From assembly GCA_003260075.1 (NCBI GenBank), contig QLIY01000364.1:66100-130099 (forward strand): 64,000 nt of DNA, in the 5' to 3' direction. The notes below the pieces were generated by a model. That model was not told the DNA's origin. It searched no databases and was given only the letters and a program-made list of their open reading frames with translations. The position numbers and the translations under genes were made by a program. Below, piece by piece: positions 13,113 through 25,400 of this stretch (position 1 is the stretch's first letter; every line of letters begins with the position of its first letter). This DNA is from Phallusia mammillata. Lineage: Eukaryota > Chordata > Ascidiacea > Phlebobranchia > Ascidiidae.

Positions 13113-14107
13113 CAGTGCTCTTCAACCTTTTTAGTGGCACGGAACCCTCATGGTGTTTTGTCAAACTTTGCGGAACTCCCATAAAATAATTTTAATGTAA
13201 TACAAGTATCATAGAAAAAACATGCACAAGACTGTGTTTATTACGTCACAATTGATCAATGGTGTAACCAAGGTTAACTAGATCAGTGTTTTTCAACCTT
13301 TTTGAGCCACGGAACACTTTATAACTTACATTAAAATATGTTTGCGGAACACCAAACGAAATTTTGATGCAATGAAAAAACTATAGGCTCAGGGTGACAC
13401 TAAAACGCTAAAACGCACATCACGTAATCACTAAAACGGATGAAAATGCTCATATAGCGCTATTAAAGTTGGGGGAAGTTTTACTAAATCGTATCATTGA
13501 AACTAACATTGTACCTACTAAATACAATATTCGCCTAGTACTGACTGTTCCGTGATTCATCGTTTTCCTCGCAAGCAATTATGCTGAACGTCAGAAAATT
13601 TGTTGAATCTCGTGTCGACTGAGACAGCGTTTAAATGTTATATTATTTTTAAACAACACCCAAAGCTAAATTGCACCAACCGTCAGCAATTTACCCGCGA
13701 TTCAGCTATTTCATTATTAGTATTTCATTATGAGTCTTAATATTACACAACAGTAAATGAAGCCAATCACTACAGAACATTCCAATCGGGGATGGCGGAT
13801 AATTATTTTCATAAAGGAAAACCTATTTCCGCCTATTGTATTAAACCAGTGATTTTCGACCGGTGTTTAACAACACTATTCAAACCATAGAAGTCTAAAA
13901 CATTAGAATCCTATATTCAAACCAGCAAATTTCTCGCGGAACACCTGACGATCTTTCACGGAACACCAGTGTTCCGCGGAACACCGGTTGAAAATCACTG
14001 AACTAGATCGTACGGGCGAGCATTGCTGTTCACAACAATGACATTATGAATCATTCATGTTTGAATTGCGAATTGCTACTCCGCGGAACCCCGGTTGAAG
14101 AGCACTG
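13113..14107. mobile_element. hAT-like element (outer of a nested pair)
   Basis: Left end CAGTGCTCTTCAACC, right end GGTTGAAGAGCACTG: a perfect 15-bp inverted repeat. CTCTAGGT flanks both sides (13105-13112 and 14108-14115). The words CGGAACCC occur just inside both ends. It is interrupted by a related but distinct element at 13284-14000. No transposase. Confidence 0.92.
13284..14000. mobile_element. hAT-like element nested in 13113-14107
   Basis: Ends CAGTGTTTTTCAACC and GGTTGAAAATCACTG form an imperfect inverted repeat. The 8-bp duplication AACTAGAT flanks it (13276-13283 and 14001-14008). Sub-terminal GCGGAACAC words resemble those of the host element, so the two are related subfamilies. 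It must have inserted after the outer element. Confidence 0.92.
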
Positions 14108-16087
14108 CTCTAGGTTCAAATTTTAAAACATGATAATTTTCTGGCCGGCAAAGTCTATGATAGCGGCTATTGTTTTAGGATGTCTAGAAAAGTGCCAGTT
14201 TGTACAGGTATTTTTGCATCATTCAACTTTTGTACAGTTTTAAATTGCTTGTAATATTCAAGATGAAACCATAGTGACATGGTTTGAACCACAAGAGCTT
14301 TGCAATCCATACATATCTCACTTAACGTTGTGTCCACGTTTCCAGCTTTGCACTGAAGTTTGTGAGGGCGAATGGAGTAGTAAGACACCAACCAGAAAAT
14401 CAAGTGGACTTTACAAAGCCGCAGCGAAGTCTACTATCAGCAGTGTTCCAAGCTCAAATATATCAACTTCTATTTTCAGTCGGTTTAACCGATTTATTGA
14501 ATAAAAGCTTTATCTGTTTTCCTTAGCTGAAAAATGGCTGGTGCAGGATTCTATTACAAAGCAAAGAATCCTGATTGTGTGTGTTTCCCATGCTCTGATT
14601 CTCGCTACGCGCCTAATGATTAGTTGTTGTTTCGTGTCATGCGATGCTATTCTATATATCGTGCAATACATACTTTACACATGGAAATTTCCTATGATTC
14701 AGAAATTAGCGGAGTCGATTCCGTACTCGATCGGTTCTTGGCAACGTTGTGTTTTGGTTCTATTTACAGCAAATTAAGTCCTCGGTGCTGCACCAATTTC
14801 GACTGAACATTGTGTAGTAATATACAGGAGTTGACTACTTTATAAACAAAACTATTGGACGCTGAAAAGGAATTTGGCCTGGTATACTTTTGTATTGTCT
14901 GAATCTAGATGCATTTCGGCCAAATACATTTTAACAATTTTTCTTGAACAGCTTTACGTTTTAAGAACGTTTGACTCATTGTTTAGCATAGCCTAAAATA
15001 AACTAAAGCTGCAAACTAGGTAAGGCATTCTACTACGAAAACCACTGCGCCTAAGGTGCAAAGTTTTTTGCAAAGATATTGTATTTTTACCAACAATAAG
15101 ACTATAGCGGGGATGCCTGAAGTGCTGATGCTACAGTTTTGAATTGTTCGGGGTGTAAGCATTTGTATCTTGGTTTTGGCACCCGTACACGAATAAAAAT
15201 GAATGAATTTGATCTCTTGTCAACGCTGTTACACTTACAAAATTCAGTCCACTTATTTACCATGTTGGTTTTTGCTTAAGTTTCATTCCAAACTGGACTG
15301 CTTTTGGAGCGGTATGTTGTCTGTAGTCCCCAAGTAGTACAAATCCTTCAATGCGGTTTCAAAAAGTATGACGTCATAAAAGAAACTTCCAGAATGTCAA
15401 GCATCGTTTGTTTGCTTCAAAGTGTACAGTTGCAAAGGCTGAATGTTGTAATTTTTTTAGTTGTTTTCGAACTACAAAATCAGCAATTTAGGCAAAGTTT
15501 TCAGCATTGTAGGACAAGTAATTCAATGTGTAATATTGCTTTCCTTACGAGTGGCCTGGAAGAAACAACTCCACTTCAAAAGAAATTCAAAGGTAAAAAT
15601 GGTTAACTTGAAGTTGCAGTATATTATATAAGGGTCTGTACGGTGTTGAATGTATCGCTGTCGCCTATATGTCCTTCAGCGATAGTATTGGCATTTTGTT
15701 CTGTATATTTAGAAACTTGTTTGATCATGTTAATCGTGATTTGTCTGTGGTGGTCACGTTTGATAATGTCTTGCCAAACTATTTCCAGTTGCGTGCAAGT
15801 TCTTAATGGACCAGCATTTGGCGAACTTTGGATTCAAAACTGTGCGATTCGTTTCTAAACGAGTATTTCCAGTCGAAAGTTGGAAAATCATTTTAATTAT
15901 GTTTGTGATCAGGCAATGTATCTCTGACATGTCAGTATTAACTGAAACTTCCATTTTTATGCCCAGCGAGTCGGTTTGTCGGGAAAATAAACACAGTACT
16001 GTACAGCAAAAACATAAAAATAACACTTTGCTATGGGGAACACATCGCGTCTCTAGTCGTTCTTCAACGGCAGTAAACACTGCTGAC
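14108..16087. other. Intergenic, no gene recognised
   Basis: About 2 kb between the nested hAT pair and the 3' end of the minus-strand VWA gene. One stretch on the plus strand (14345-14506) looks exon-like: it follows an acceptor-like TTTCCAG, stays open for about 53 codons, is Ser/Thr-rich and ends at a TAA overlapping AATAAA. It matches no family I know and no upstream partner exon was found, so it is not called. Several overlapping open frames at 15300-16080 show no family signature. Confidence 0.45.
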
Positions 16088-19000
16088 TCATAGGTTGCAT
16101 CGGTTAATACAGATTTGTTCGCTAATTCTAGCCGAAAGCATATCGTTTAGTCCTTCGAATCCCTCGTTTGCAATGAAATAATTGCTGCGATCCCCAACGA
16201 TTTCTCTCAGCCCGTCGTCCAATTCGTCAACTCCAAGTTTACCGCTTGGCGGCATTACTCCAATGCCAAACATCTGCACACATACACAATTACACCGTAC
16301 TGGTCACCTAATGGCTGTAAAAATGCATTGCCACACACTTAAACATGTGTGTGTGTGTGGTGAAACCTCGATTTCATGGCCAAGAGTCAAATTTTGAATC
16401 GCCCCGTTTAAATGAGCTCAATGTTTAGAAACAGTCAATAGTTTTTGTCAAGACGCTATAACGGAGAACAAAGATATAAGATTTTTTGTTCCATATGTGC
16501 TAAGGTTTTCGTGGTTGATATGAATTTGAAACTTTCACGTATTGTGGAAATAGTTTTTTTTTCCAAAAAAGTGTTATTTGCTTTATTCTCATTATTTTTA
16601 TGGAACAAAAATTTTAATTTTGTTGTTGAAAACTTTGAATTTAAATTTTGATTCAACAAAGTGATCTCGTTGCTTACCAAGACTCCACGCTTCCTTAGGT
16701 CCACAGAATCGAACTCTACGGGGTCTTTCTCTGATGTTTGTCCATCAGTAATAATAATAATCACGTTTTTCGCATGAAGTCTGTCGCCCGTCGTTTCGTT
16801 AAATACCACATCTCGGGCATGACGTAACGCCCGTCCCGTATAGGTGGCTGCAAATACACGGTTTCCAACAGTTAAATCCCCTCGTGATGCTTGCAAATTG
16901 TGCTTACCAGGAACCTATAGAGCTATTACGTATTTTTTGTCGTTTTCGGAACTTACATGAAGGCCTGTAATTCATTTTTCCGACCGCTTCCAAAAGGCCT
17001 TCGCCGTCTTCCGAGTAATCGTTGAGAAGGATTTGGGATCTCTTGTTTGGCCGCAGACCGAAACTAAACACTGCAAATTGTGTCGCATCGGGTGATACTT
17101 CGAATGTCCTGCAATATTTTGTTTGGTGAAAGAACATATAACTCGAACACTCAAATGTTGTTGTTGGAACTTGTAAGTGGGGTAGCTCTAACGTCTAGAT
17201 GTCAGCGAAGGGGTGTGTTTTTTCATGATTTTTATGGAAATAATTTCAAGGAAGCGAAGTTATTTGCAATCCTGTACAGTTTGAACCTTTTTGCCTGTTG
17301 TTGTTTTTGTATATATATATGGTCATTTAAAAAGGTACATTTCGGGGGACACGCATAAGCGCAAAGTTTTCAGTTGCCTTATAAGTTATAAGTATGATGT
17401 GAGCTAAGGTACAGTGTGAACATTTGCTTACTTGATGATGCTTTGGGCAAAATTGATCATAATTGGCCAGTTAGATCTTCTTACTGACAATGATGAATCC
17501 AATATAATGCAAGCATCCATAAGCGCATGCGGTGGACACGACCCTGCGTAAGCAAGATCACGGTCTGAAATTTGCTTTAAATGCGTTCAAAACGTCCTGC
17601 TAGTTACAAAAATCAATATAGTACATGCGGCATACAGAAGGACTTACTCGCGCAGCACGGTTTTGGCTTATCCCACTTCGGTAGGGGATCTTGTTGTCTT
17701 TCGCACGTAAGGGTGTCGCTTTGACGCGGATAAATCTCGTATTCCTCTTGTAGACAGTGGAAATTGCATTTCGACCCAAGGTAGAACTCATCGGTGCATT
17801 CAAATTCTCCAAGATTAATGCTTGGCACGGCGTCACAAAGCTTAGCTACCAGAAAAAAGTAAAATGGTTTGCTTTACAGTAGAATTCGTGTTATTAAGTG
17901 TGCTTTGTACTAACGTAAACATCTTGGAATGTCACCGTTCCAGTCAGCCAAGTTCCCTCTTTTCTGACACGTAACCATCTCGGGACCAGCCATATCGTAT
18001 CCTTGATGTTTGACAAGAAAATGAATATGTAAGCTGTTGCTGCCAGGCATGATATCTACTTTATAGAGCCTATTTGGTAATTGTATTTTTGTACCAACAT
18101 TTTGACGTCCTTTACAGGTCGCCTTCATCAGGGTAAATAACNTCCTTAATGTTTGACAAGAAAATGAATATGTAAGCTGTTGCTGCCAGGCATGATATCT
18201 ACTTTATAGAGCCTATTTGGTAATTGTATTTTTGTACCAACATTTTGACGTCCTTTACAGGTCGCCTTCATCAGGGTAAATAACACTGAATGTTCGTTTA
18301 GTTGTAATGTACCTCTTATTTGCCATGCAATTTGGGTAGGAATAGGGTGCGTTTTTATATGTCTTGATACAAAAGAAATTCTTTCCATTGTGGGACATGG
18401 ACATTAACATAATTCTTCTAAACATTTGTCATTGAACACTACTTGGGCTTATGTTTTCTTACCTTCATCGCATTGGTAGTAACATTGCGCTCCAACTTCG
18501 GTGGGCGTTCTTCTAAAGTCACACGTTCGTTCGCCGTTCTTGGGTTGATGAAGGTAGGGACATTGCAGCACAACCGGCCCTGCAAACCATCAAGAAATTG
18601 TAACATTTTGCAGGTTTCATGTTGTCCATCAATTGATACTATGAGATGAAATCAAAATGCCTGCCAACGCCATCAGCAATGTATGAAGACCTATGGACAT
18701 ACGATATAGGTTTTGTGTGCTTAACAGTAGGTACCTCGACATGACACCGCTGGTCCGTTACAGAAGCTTGTCAAACAGCAACATCTACAAACTGAACTTG
18801 GGGCTCGTGTGTTGCATTGGGATGGAAACCACGCCGGTCTTGGATTCTATGTTGAAAAAAGGCGTAACTTGTAATAAATCTCTCGATTGTAGTTTGAGAT
18901 GTATGATTAGTATGAAATCTTAAAAACGTTGCATGCCAACGGTATTATTCATACCACAGGTGATGCCCAGGGCTAGAAATTCCAATTTACAACGAACCCA

Positions 19001-20759
19001 CTTGGTTCTGCACTAATTAAACGCCAATGTTTAGTGTTTATATGAATGAAAAACATGAAGCGCACATTTCAAACATTACATTGGCATAAAATCGCTTTGT
19101 TGTTTTGATGCTAAGCCTGCATTGTCAGTGTGTAAAGTTTGCGGTTGTGTAACACTCAAACTGACATTTTAACATTCGATTTAATTCTGCTCGGCAGAAA
19201 ATAATTTCTAGCGATTCTGGTGAACGTGCAGCCCGTCAACCTATCAACCGCAAACTAAGTGTTTTTGTTAAACTAAAACTTTCAATCGGTTTGTTGGATT
19301 GGTACAGGTCATAAGGTTATTTTTTTTCTGATTTTTGAAAAAAATCCGCTGAAACTAATAAAGAGGGCTTAGACCTTTCGCCCAAGGAAACTGTAACAAA
19401 TTAACAAAACAGATGCTCATGGGCGTTTATTGTCTTTCGAGGTAAATTAAATAAGCTGATATTTGCTTTTATTATGGCATGTACTTGAAAAAAGTTGTTT
19501 CCGCATGCGTTTGCTTGCTTGCACGTTTTGGTGATAAATCGTCGATAACCGCTTCTTCTCACTTCGTTTTGGCAAGCTTCCTGCAAAAGTCAAAACTAGT
19601 TAATGACGCACAGTTTTAATTGTCATTTAACGGCATGGAAAATAGGTATGTTCCAGCGCACGTTTTTGCAATTAATTTTTCAGATTTCTTTGTTAGAATG
19701 ATAGTAGATTTTTTGATGAAAATAACGGCCCAAATAGACGTAAAAACGACATGCTTTATTGTTCAAACGTTTCACTTTTTGCTGTTATTTTCATCATTAA
19801 ACTTATAATTAGATGCGTACATAGCGTTCCAATAATAGATTTGTATTCCCAAATTCGCTACGCAGTTTCGGGAATTGTAAATATTCACCTAACTTCGTAA
19901 TGCGTCTTCTATACTTCTTGGGCTATGATGTGACTTGCTTGACATAATTAAATCGTGTTGCCACCAAGCAAGTGTATGTTGTGGATGTCTTGCACGAGTA
20001 GGCGGTTTCGCGTTAGTCATTACAATACTACACCAATTCGTGGCGTACATGTGCCAGGTATAAATTTGGGTAACAAACATTGCCAGAATGTTTTAATAAC
20101 AGTTGCTGTCTGCCTAAAGATGGTTTATCGTTAAAGTTTGTTCCGACGTGGTTAAAAAAACATATAAATTTATCATAGATTTTCTTCCCTTTATTATATT
20201 ATGTGGTTTTTAATAAAATGAACACAGTTATGTTACAAACACGGCACATACCTCGTTTTGAGCGCATTTCTTTATCCTTCCAAAAATAATACAGTGTCTG
20301 TTGGTTGGCTGATTTTCGCAAACGAAGCAATTGATACCTGCAAATAACTTGAATAAGAATTGTACGTATTCAAGTAGGTATAAACTTAAATAAGATTAGT
20401 AAGTATATACATGTAGTTAAAACAGTTTGTTTTTGGTTCAAACTTTAACAGACGTAGTAAATAAGTTTCGTAGAAAAAGAATATGCTCAAAATTAGATAA
20501 CTGCAATGTGATTGTATTTTTCCAATACTCTTTAAAGTTACAATTCGGTGTGTAATGTCGATCAAAAAAAGATCGGAAACAAAGAACATAACACACTTAT
20601 TGTTTTTTCGTCAAACTTTACGGTTTAGCGTCAATTTTAACATTGCACTAAAATAATCACTTTACCGCGCAGCAATACACACGAACGCAATTAGCAAAGC
20701 TTACCTGCAGTACAATGTGTCAACCATGCTAAACTCAGTAAAAGAATCAGAAACCTCAT
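16088..20759 (-). CDS. Secreted Ly6/uPAR-like + 2 CCP + VWA protein (short paralog)
   Basis: Eleven exons read from high to low coordinate: 20759-20705, 20337-20252, 19580-19485, 18846-18735, 18579-18463, 18001-17915, 17845-17648, 17543-17432, 17108-16957, 16847-16678, 16273-16088. Phases join without a break, giving 456 residues. Residues 1-18 are a signal peptide (MRFLILLLSLAWLTHC). Residues 19-116 form a Cys-rich three-finger/Ly6-uPAR-like domain (CFVCENQ ... CQNEVRR ... TKTCKQANACGNN ... [11 protein letters not shown] ... CRCCC ... CN). Residues 117-184 are a CCP split over two exons. 185-250 is a second, aberrant CCP ending KPCCA. 251-456 is a VWA domain with intact MIDAS: D266-S268-S270 (DSSLS), the TYTGRAL threonine motif and D373 (ITDG). 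No transmembrane segment, GPI signal or protease domain, so it should be secreted and bind ligands in a metal-dependent way (inference). Its 3' neighbour on the same strand is a longer paralog. No orthologue name is assigned. Confidence 0.88.
18000..18284. repeat. 142-bp direct duplication joined by a single N (18142)
   Basis: 18000-18141 and 18143-18284 are near-identical and separated by one N. The left copy begins at the acceptor of a coding exon of the minus-strand VWA gene; both copies are otherwise intronic. An unresolved overlap between contigs is the simplest reading. The coding frame is not affected. Confidence 0.8.
19720..19785 (-). repeat. Dispersed repeat fragment
   Basis: On the minus strand this contains AACAATAAAGCATGTCG followed by a run like ACGTCTATTTGGGCCG. 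The same words occur on the plus strand at 32720-32770, and a weaker version at 12160-12200. It is probably the conserved 3' end of a retroelement, but no reverse transcriptase is visible in the window. Confidence 0.45.
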
Positions 20760-22400
20760 GATGGCTTTTTATTATCAATGTCACTGCTCAGTGCTTCTCT
20801 AGGCTGTAATCCGCCCTTCTGAGGGTTTGACTTGAATCCATGTAGACCAAGAGATGGTGCAGCACGTATTTAAAGCCATGCGCACGCTTGCTTGGCGGCG
20901 CATGATTGCCGAAATGACGTCAAGTTTTTTTGATATCGTTTTCAATTTCGTAACTGCTAAGCTTCCTTATCCACTTTAACGATAAAACGTTAAAGCTAGT
21001 ATTCTTCAATCTTTTTTCTTAATTTTGTGTTTACTTGTATAGGCCTAATGGAAAAGGCTGCTCTTCGTAGGCATTGTGCCAAATATACAGTGCTTTTGGT
21101 AGACATTACTAAAAGTTTATTGGCTTTTTTGGATGGAATGTGAAGTTTGGACCGTGTGGTTGGATAATTTTTGTTTTTGCGTCATTAGGCTCTCCCACTA
21201 ATAGCAACACGATGATGTTGGCAAACCAATACAATGTTGGAAATTACTTTAGCAATACACTGTTCTAAATGCAAATTTACACAAACAGCGTGTTGCATGC
21301 AGGCGTATAAAGTATGTGCACGAATTGGCAATGTTCTTTGGTCGCTTTGCATTTGCGTGATGGTTGTAATTATGCAGTTTGACATAAAAAATCAGTCAAT
21401 TAGTCAGATCAATTAAACAGTAAAGTATGTCGTTTGATCCCGAAGCAGTCACCTTGCTTATTTGCAAGCGAGCGACGATATTTATGATACGTTTGATCTT
21501 ATTACAGTGTATTTTTACTTAAAAGATTTTGTGTAAATAGTTATCTTCCTAAAACCAATTTGGTTAGCTTTTTTAGGTTTTCTTTGCAACGATCATGCGC
21601 TGTTGGTCAATGTGGCACTACTTTAGCCCCCGCGACTCAAAGACGCCTCTGAGTGTACATGAAACCTAGAACAGCCATGAACTGTAAAGCATATGTTTTT
21701 CAAATCCAAGTTTTACGTGCGACACCTTACATTACTAAATATTTCGTCGTTAAAAACAGTAGCCTGTCAAGAAAGTTTGATATTTTTTTAGCTCTCTGCG
21801 GCATGTAAATTAAAAGCCAAAAAAATAAAATGTGCCGCAAAACTATTAAATCCCAGCTCCTGTTTAAAGCGTCGTGGAAAATTTTGTGATATAAATCATT
21901 ATTCAGTGAGCGGTGCTGATCGTTGACATATGGTTCGTTAGTTTTGACAGTTTTTTTAAGTTAAAATGCGCTCTTAATCTATATGAAGTTGTTGTTTTGT
22001 TGTTTTATACTATGGATTGCAAGCGTATACTGTGAATTTCTACTTTTAAATATGGTTAGCTAAATCTTTTTAAGTTTAACGCCTTAGGCTGCTGCAATTT
22101 TGTTGAAACAAAGCATAGGATAGATCTTCAATACATAGATTTTATTTGTTTGAAAAACACCGACATCAAATAATTGCTAATATGTTTTGGCAAGAGGCGA
22201 TTTCTTTGTCTAATATAGATACATGTACGCAAAAAGAGGAAGGCAGCTCAGCTTGAGCATTCTCAACACCGCTTTAAAAAAAACACCGCGAAAAATGCAC
22301 ATAACTTAGAATAGGCTCTATGCTTTGGCGGCGAAAAAAGATGTACACCTCAAATATATTAGTGCGTTATGGTTGTAAATTGATTCCCTTGGTAAACGCT
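20760..22400. other. Intergenic between the two tandem VWA paralogs
   Basis: About 1.6 kb holding the 5' flank of the short paralog (near 20760-20900) and the 3' flank of the long paralog (near 22100-22400). On the minus strand an AATAAA lies near 22138-22144, about 260 bp past the long paralog's stop, and is a possible polyadenylation signal. No other gene seen. Confidence 0.5.
20868..20875 (-). promoter_or_regulatory. Candidate TATA box of the short VWA paralog
   Basis: On the minus strand the sequence reads TTTAAATA, about 110 nt upstream of the start codon at 20759. Position and composition suit a TATA element with a transcription start near 20840. This is judged only from sequence. Confidence 0.4.
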
Positions 22401-25400
22401 TTAACCGGCAAGTTCAGCCTCATCGTGCTCATGAGCGTCGAAGCAAGGGTCACCACAAATCTGTGTGGCAAGCTGGGACGAAAGCGATTCACCAAGATCG
22501 GCGAAACTTCCCTCAGCGATGAGAAGCCTGCTTGGGTCTCCGGCGATTTCGTTCAACTGGTCTAAATCAAGGGCGCCTACTGGGGGTTCGATTCCAAGTG
22601 CGTATGTCTGCACGAAAAATGCCCGTTAGTCCTGTGATATAATTGCTTATACTCTGTTTGAGAGGTATCTTACCAATGCACCATCGGCACGAAGTTGGTT
22701 TGAAATTGCTCCGACATCATCCTGAGAGCGACCGTCAGTGATAACCAGTACAACGTTCTTGACGCCGGGCCTGTCTCCATTTGCCTCTGTGAAGATTACG
22801 TCACGGGTGTAGTTGAGCGCCTGTCCAGTACGAGTACCTGTGTACAAAAATTGATGTTGTATTAACAATATAATGTATTTTTTAAATTTGAATTGTTTTT
22901 TCTGTGCTTACCGGATCCATCGTAAGGGATTTCACCAAATTTAGCAATGAAGTCTTCAATGTTATCGAAATCGTTTAGAAGAATCTGAGAGGCAGTGTCT
23001 ACAGCCCTGTTGTATCTGTACACGGAAAGTCTAGCCGAATCCGGAGCAAGGATATATTTTCTGTGAAATAAAGCTATTTGTTAGATTGGTGTTGTAAACT
23101 GTTCCGATACTAAAAGGAATCAAATGATTGAGAAAAATAATTGTAAAAATCTTTTTTTTCAATTGGTTACTTTTCATGTAGACGTATTAGGTAACTTTTT
23201 ATACTTTGTCTTTGCACTTACTCGAGGACGGTCCTGACGAAGTCTTGCATGATTGGCCAGTTATCAATTCCGATAGATGACGATGAATCCAGAATAAAGA
23301 CGGCGTCCATCAAAGCATATGGAGGACAGTCTCCTGCAAACGAACAAATAAGGTTAACTCGGTTTGGTAATTTTTTGGAGCACAAACTGTGTCGCTTTAT
23401 GCAACTATTACTTCAACGGAAGCGACACGTGCTTCAGGGATGATTGCAAGATAACTATAACTTACTTGCGCAGCATGGTTTGGGCACAGTCCATGCGGTA
23501 TCGTTAAGGCAAATGTTCTGATCCCGGCCTGGTGGGTAGATTTCATATCCCTCTCCAGTGCACTCGAAAGTACATGTCGATGTGGCGAAATTGTCATTGC
23601 TGCATGAATAGTTTCCATGAAGGAGAGTTCCTTGGTCAGGGCATTCGTTGGCTGTTGCAATACAAGAAAAAATTTGCTGCAAATCATCCGACCAAACAAC
23701 ACCTTTTTTACTAACAACTTAAGTTTCGCGAATTTTATGTGGAAGGGAAAAAAACTTGGCAGCATCGAAAATCATGCATTCACTGTAATGTTTTTTATTT
23801 GTTCCAGTTTTATGGTTGTAATGTGTAAAAATAATATTTGGGTATTTATTTTATTACATTTACATGCCCTAATTGCTTACGTTGGCAAATTGGAGCTTCG
23901 TTGTCCCAGATGAGGTTTCCTTCATTTGGCTCAACACAATTGGTGTAAAGGGGTCCAACACGTGTGTGGAATGGATCGCAACCGAACTCGCACTCAGAAC
24001 CAAGGAAGTTGCCGTCGGTACAAACACGGAAGCCATTTTCTGGTGCTGCTGGTGGAGTGCCACATGTTTTACCTGAAATTAGTGTAACATATGTTGTTTA
24101 GTTGAAATCCTTGCTCCTGTGTGAACCTAGGAAGACATGCACATGCTTAAGAGTTGCAAGAAATAGGATGTTCAAGTCGACAAACACTTGCTTGTCGACT
24201 CGCCAAGCGGTAGGAATATAGAAACAACGAGAAGGGAAAAGTACGTGGCTGCTATATCAAATATGATATAGAAACCTGTAAATAATAAATGTCAACAAGA
24301 TTTGTTGCGTACAGAAGTTCAGTATGATGAAAAGCTAAAGATCCGACGCAAACGTTTGCGTCGGTTATGTTTGCAAGATTCCGGCGTTTCGCCTGGGGAA
24401 AGAAAGCAAAGGAAAAGCCATGCGCTTTTCCCAAAGTCCTGTAATAAAAAATAAGCAAAGAAACATGCCTAAGTTGGAAAAGTTCATCCAACTTGCAAAG
24501 GTATTTGAAGAAAAATGTTATGCGTTTCATAACCAAAGCATATGGATAATAGGCAAAGCTTAAAAAAGTCATTCCAAGAGGCAAGTGATTTGTTTTGGAG
24601 AAGAGCCCATCGTCTTACGTTCACAAGTAGCTGACGGTTGGCTCCAAACTCCAAAAGTGTCGCCATTTCCGTCATCTAGGCAGATGGTAGAGGGGCTACC
24701 GCCGAGGGTATAGCCTTCATCGCAGGTAAACGTACACTGACTGTTTATGCTATTGCCTGCATCGCAGGAAACCAAACCGTTGAGGGGATTGGTCTGCTCC
24801 GGCAAACAGACGATCGCTGCAGGAGAGCAATAATACTAAGTTTACTGGCCTGGTCGTTTGGTGAATGCACGAGCAGTGCAAACTTACGTTCACAGGTTGG
24901 CGAAGGATCGCTCCATACACCCAAGGCATCGCCGTTTCCGTCGTCTAAGCAAGTAACTACAGGTGCACCGACCCTCGCAAAGCCAGCGTCACAAGTGAAT
25001 GTACAATCGGCATCAACAATGTTACCGTTGGGACAGTCAACCAAGCCGTTTGTGGGGTTGCTCAGTGGCGGGAGACACACAATCGCTATGTTAAACAATT
25101 GGGATTTAATATGACTATGAAAGTACCGGGGAATTGACTGGTCAAGATAACCTACGTTCACAAACGGGGGCAGGGTCAGTCCAAACACCATTGGTGTCAT
25201 CGTTGATATCATCTAAGCAAGTAATAGAGTCTGCACCAATCAAGGCGTAGCCAGGTTCACACTGGAATGTGCAAACGCTGGTAGCTAAGACTCCGAGACT
25301 ACAATCCACTGTGCCGAATGTCGGGTCTTGTTGGATGGTGCATACAACGGCTAAAAGAAGGAAACGATTTTTGAAACACGTTTCGACGAAATCGAACTGT

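Noticed and set aside
14345-14506. Terminal exon with AATAAA at the stop, possibly an alternative EXOC3 end
   Set aside because: The EXOC3 C-terminus is already completed at 12684-12686 with family-like sequence. No partner exon or family match was found.
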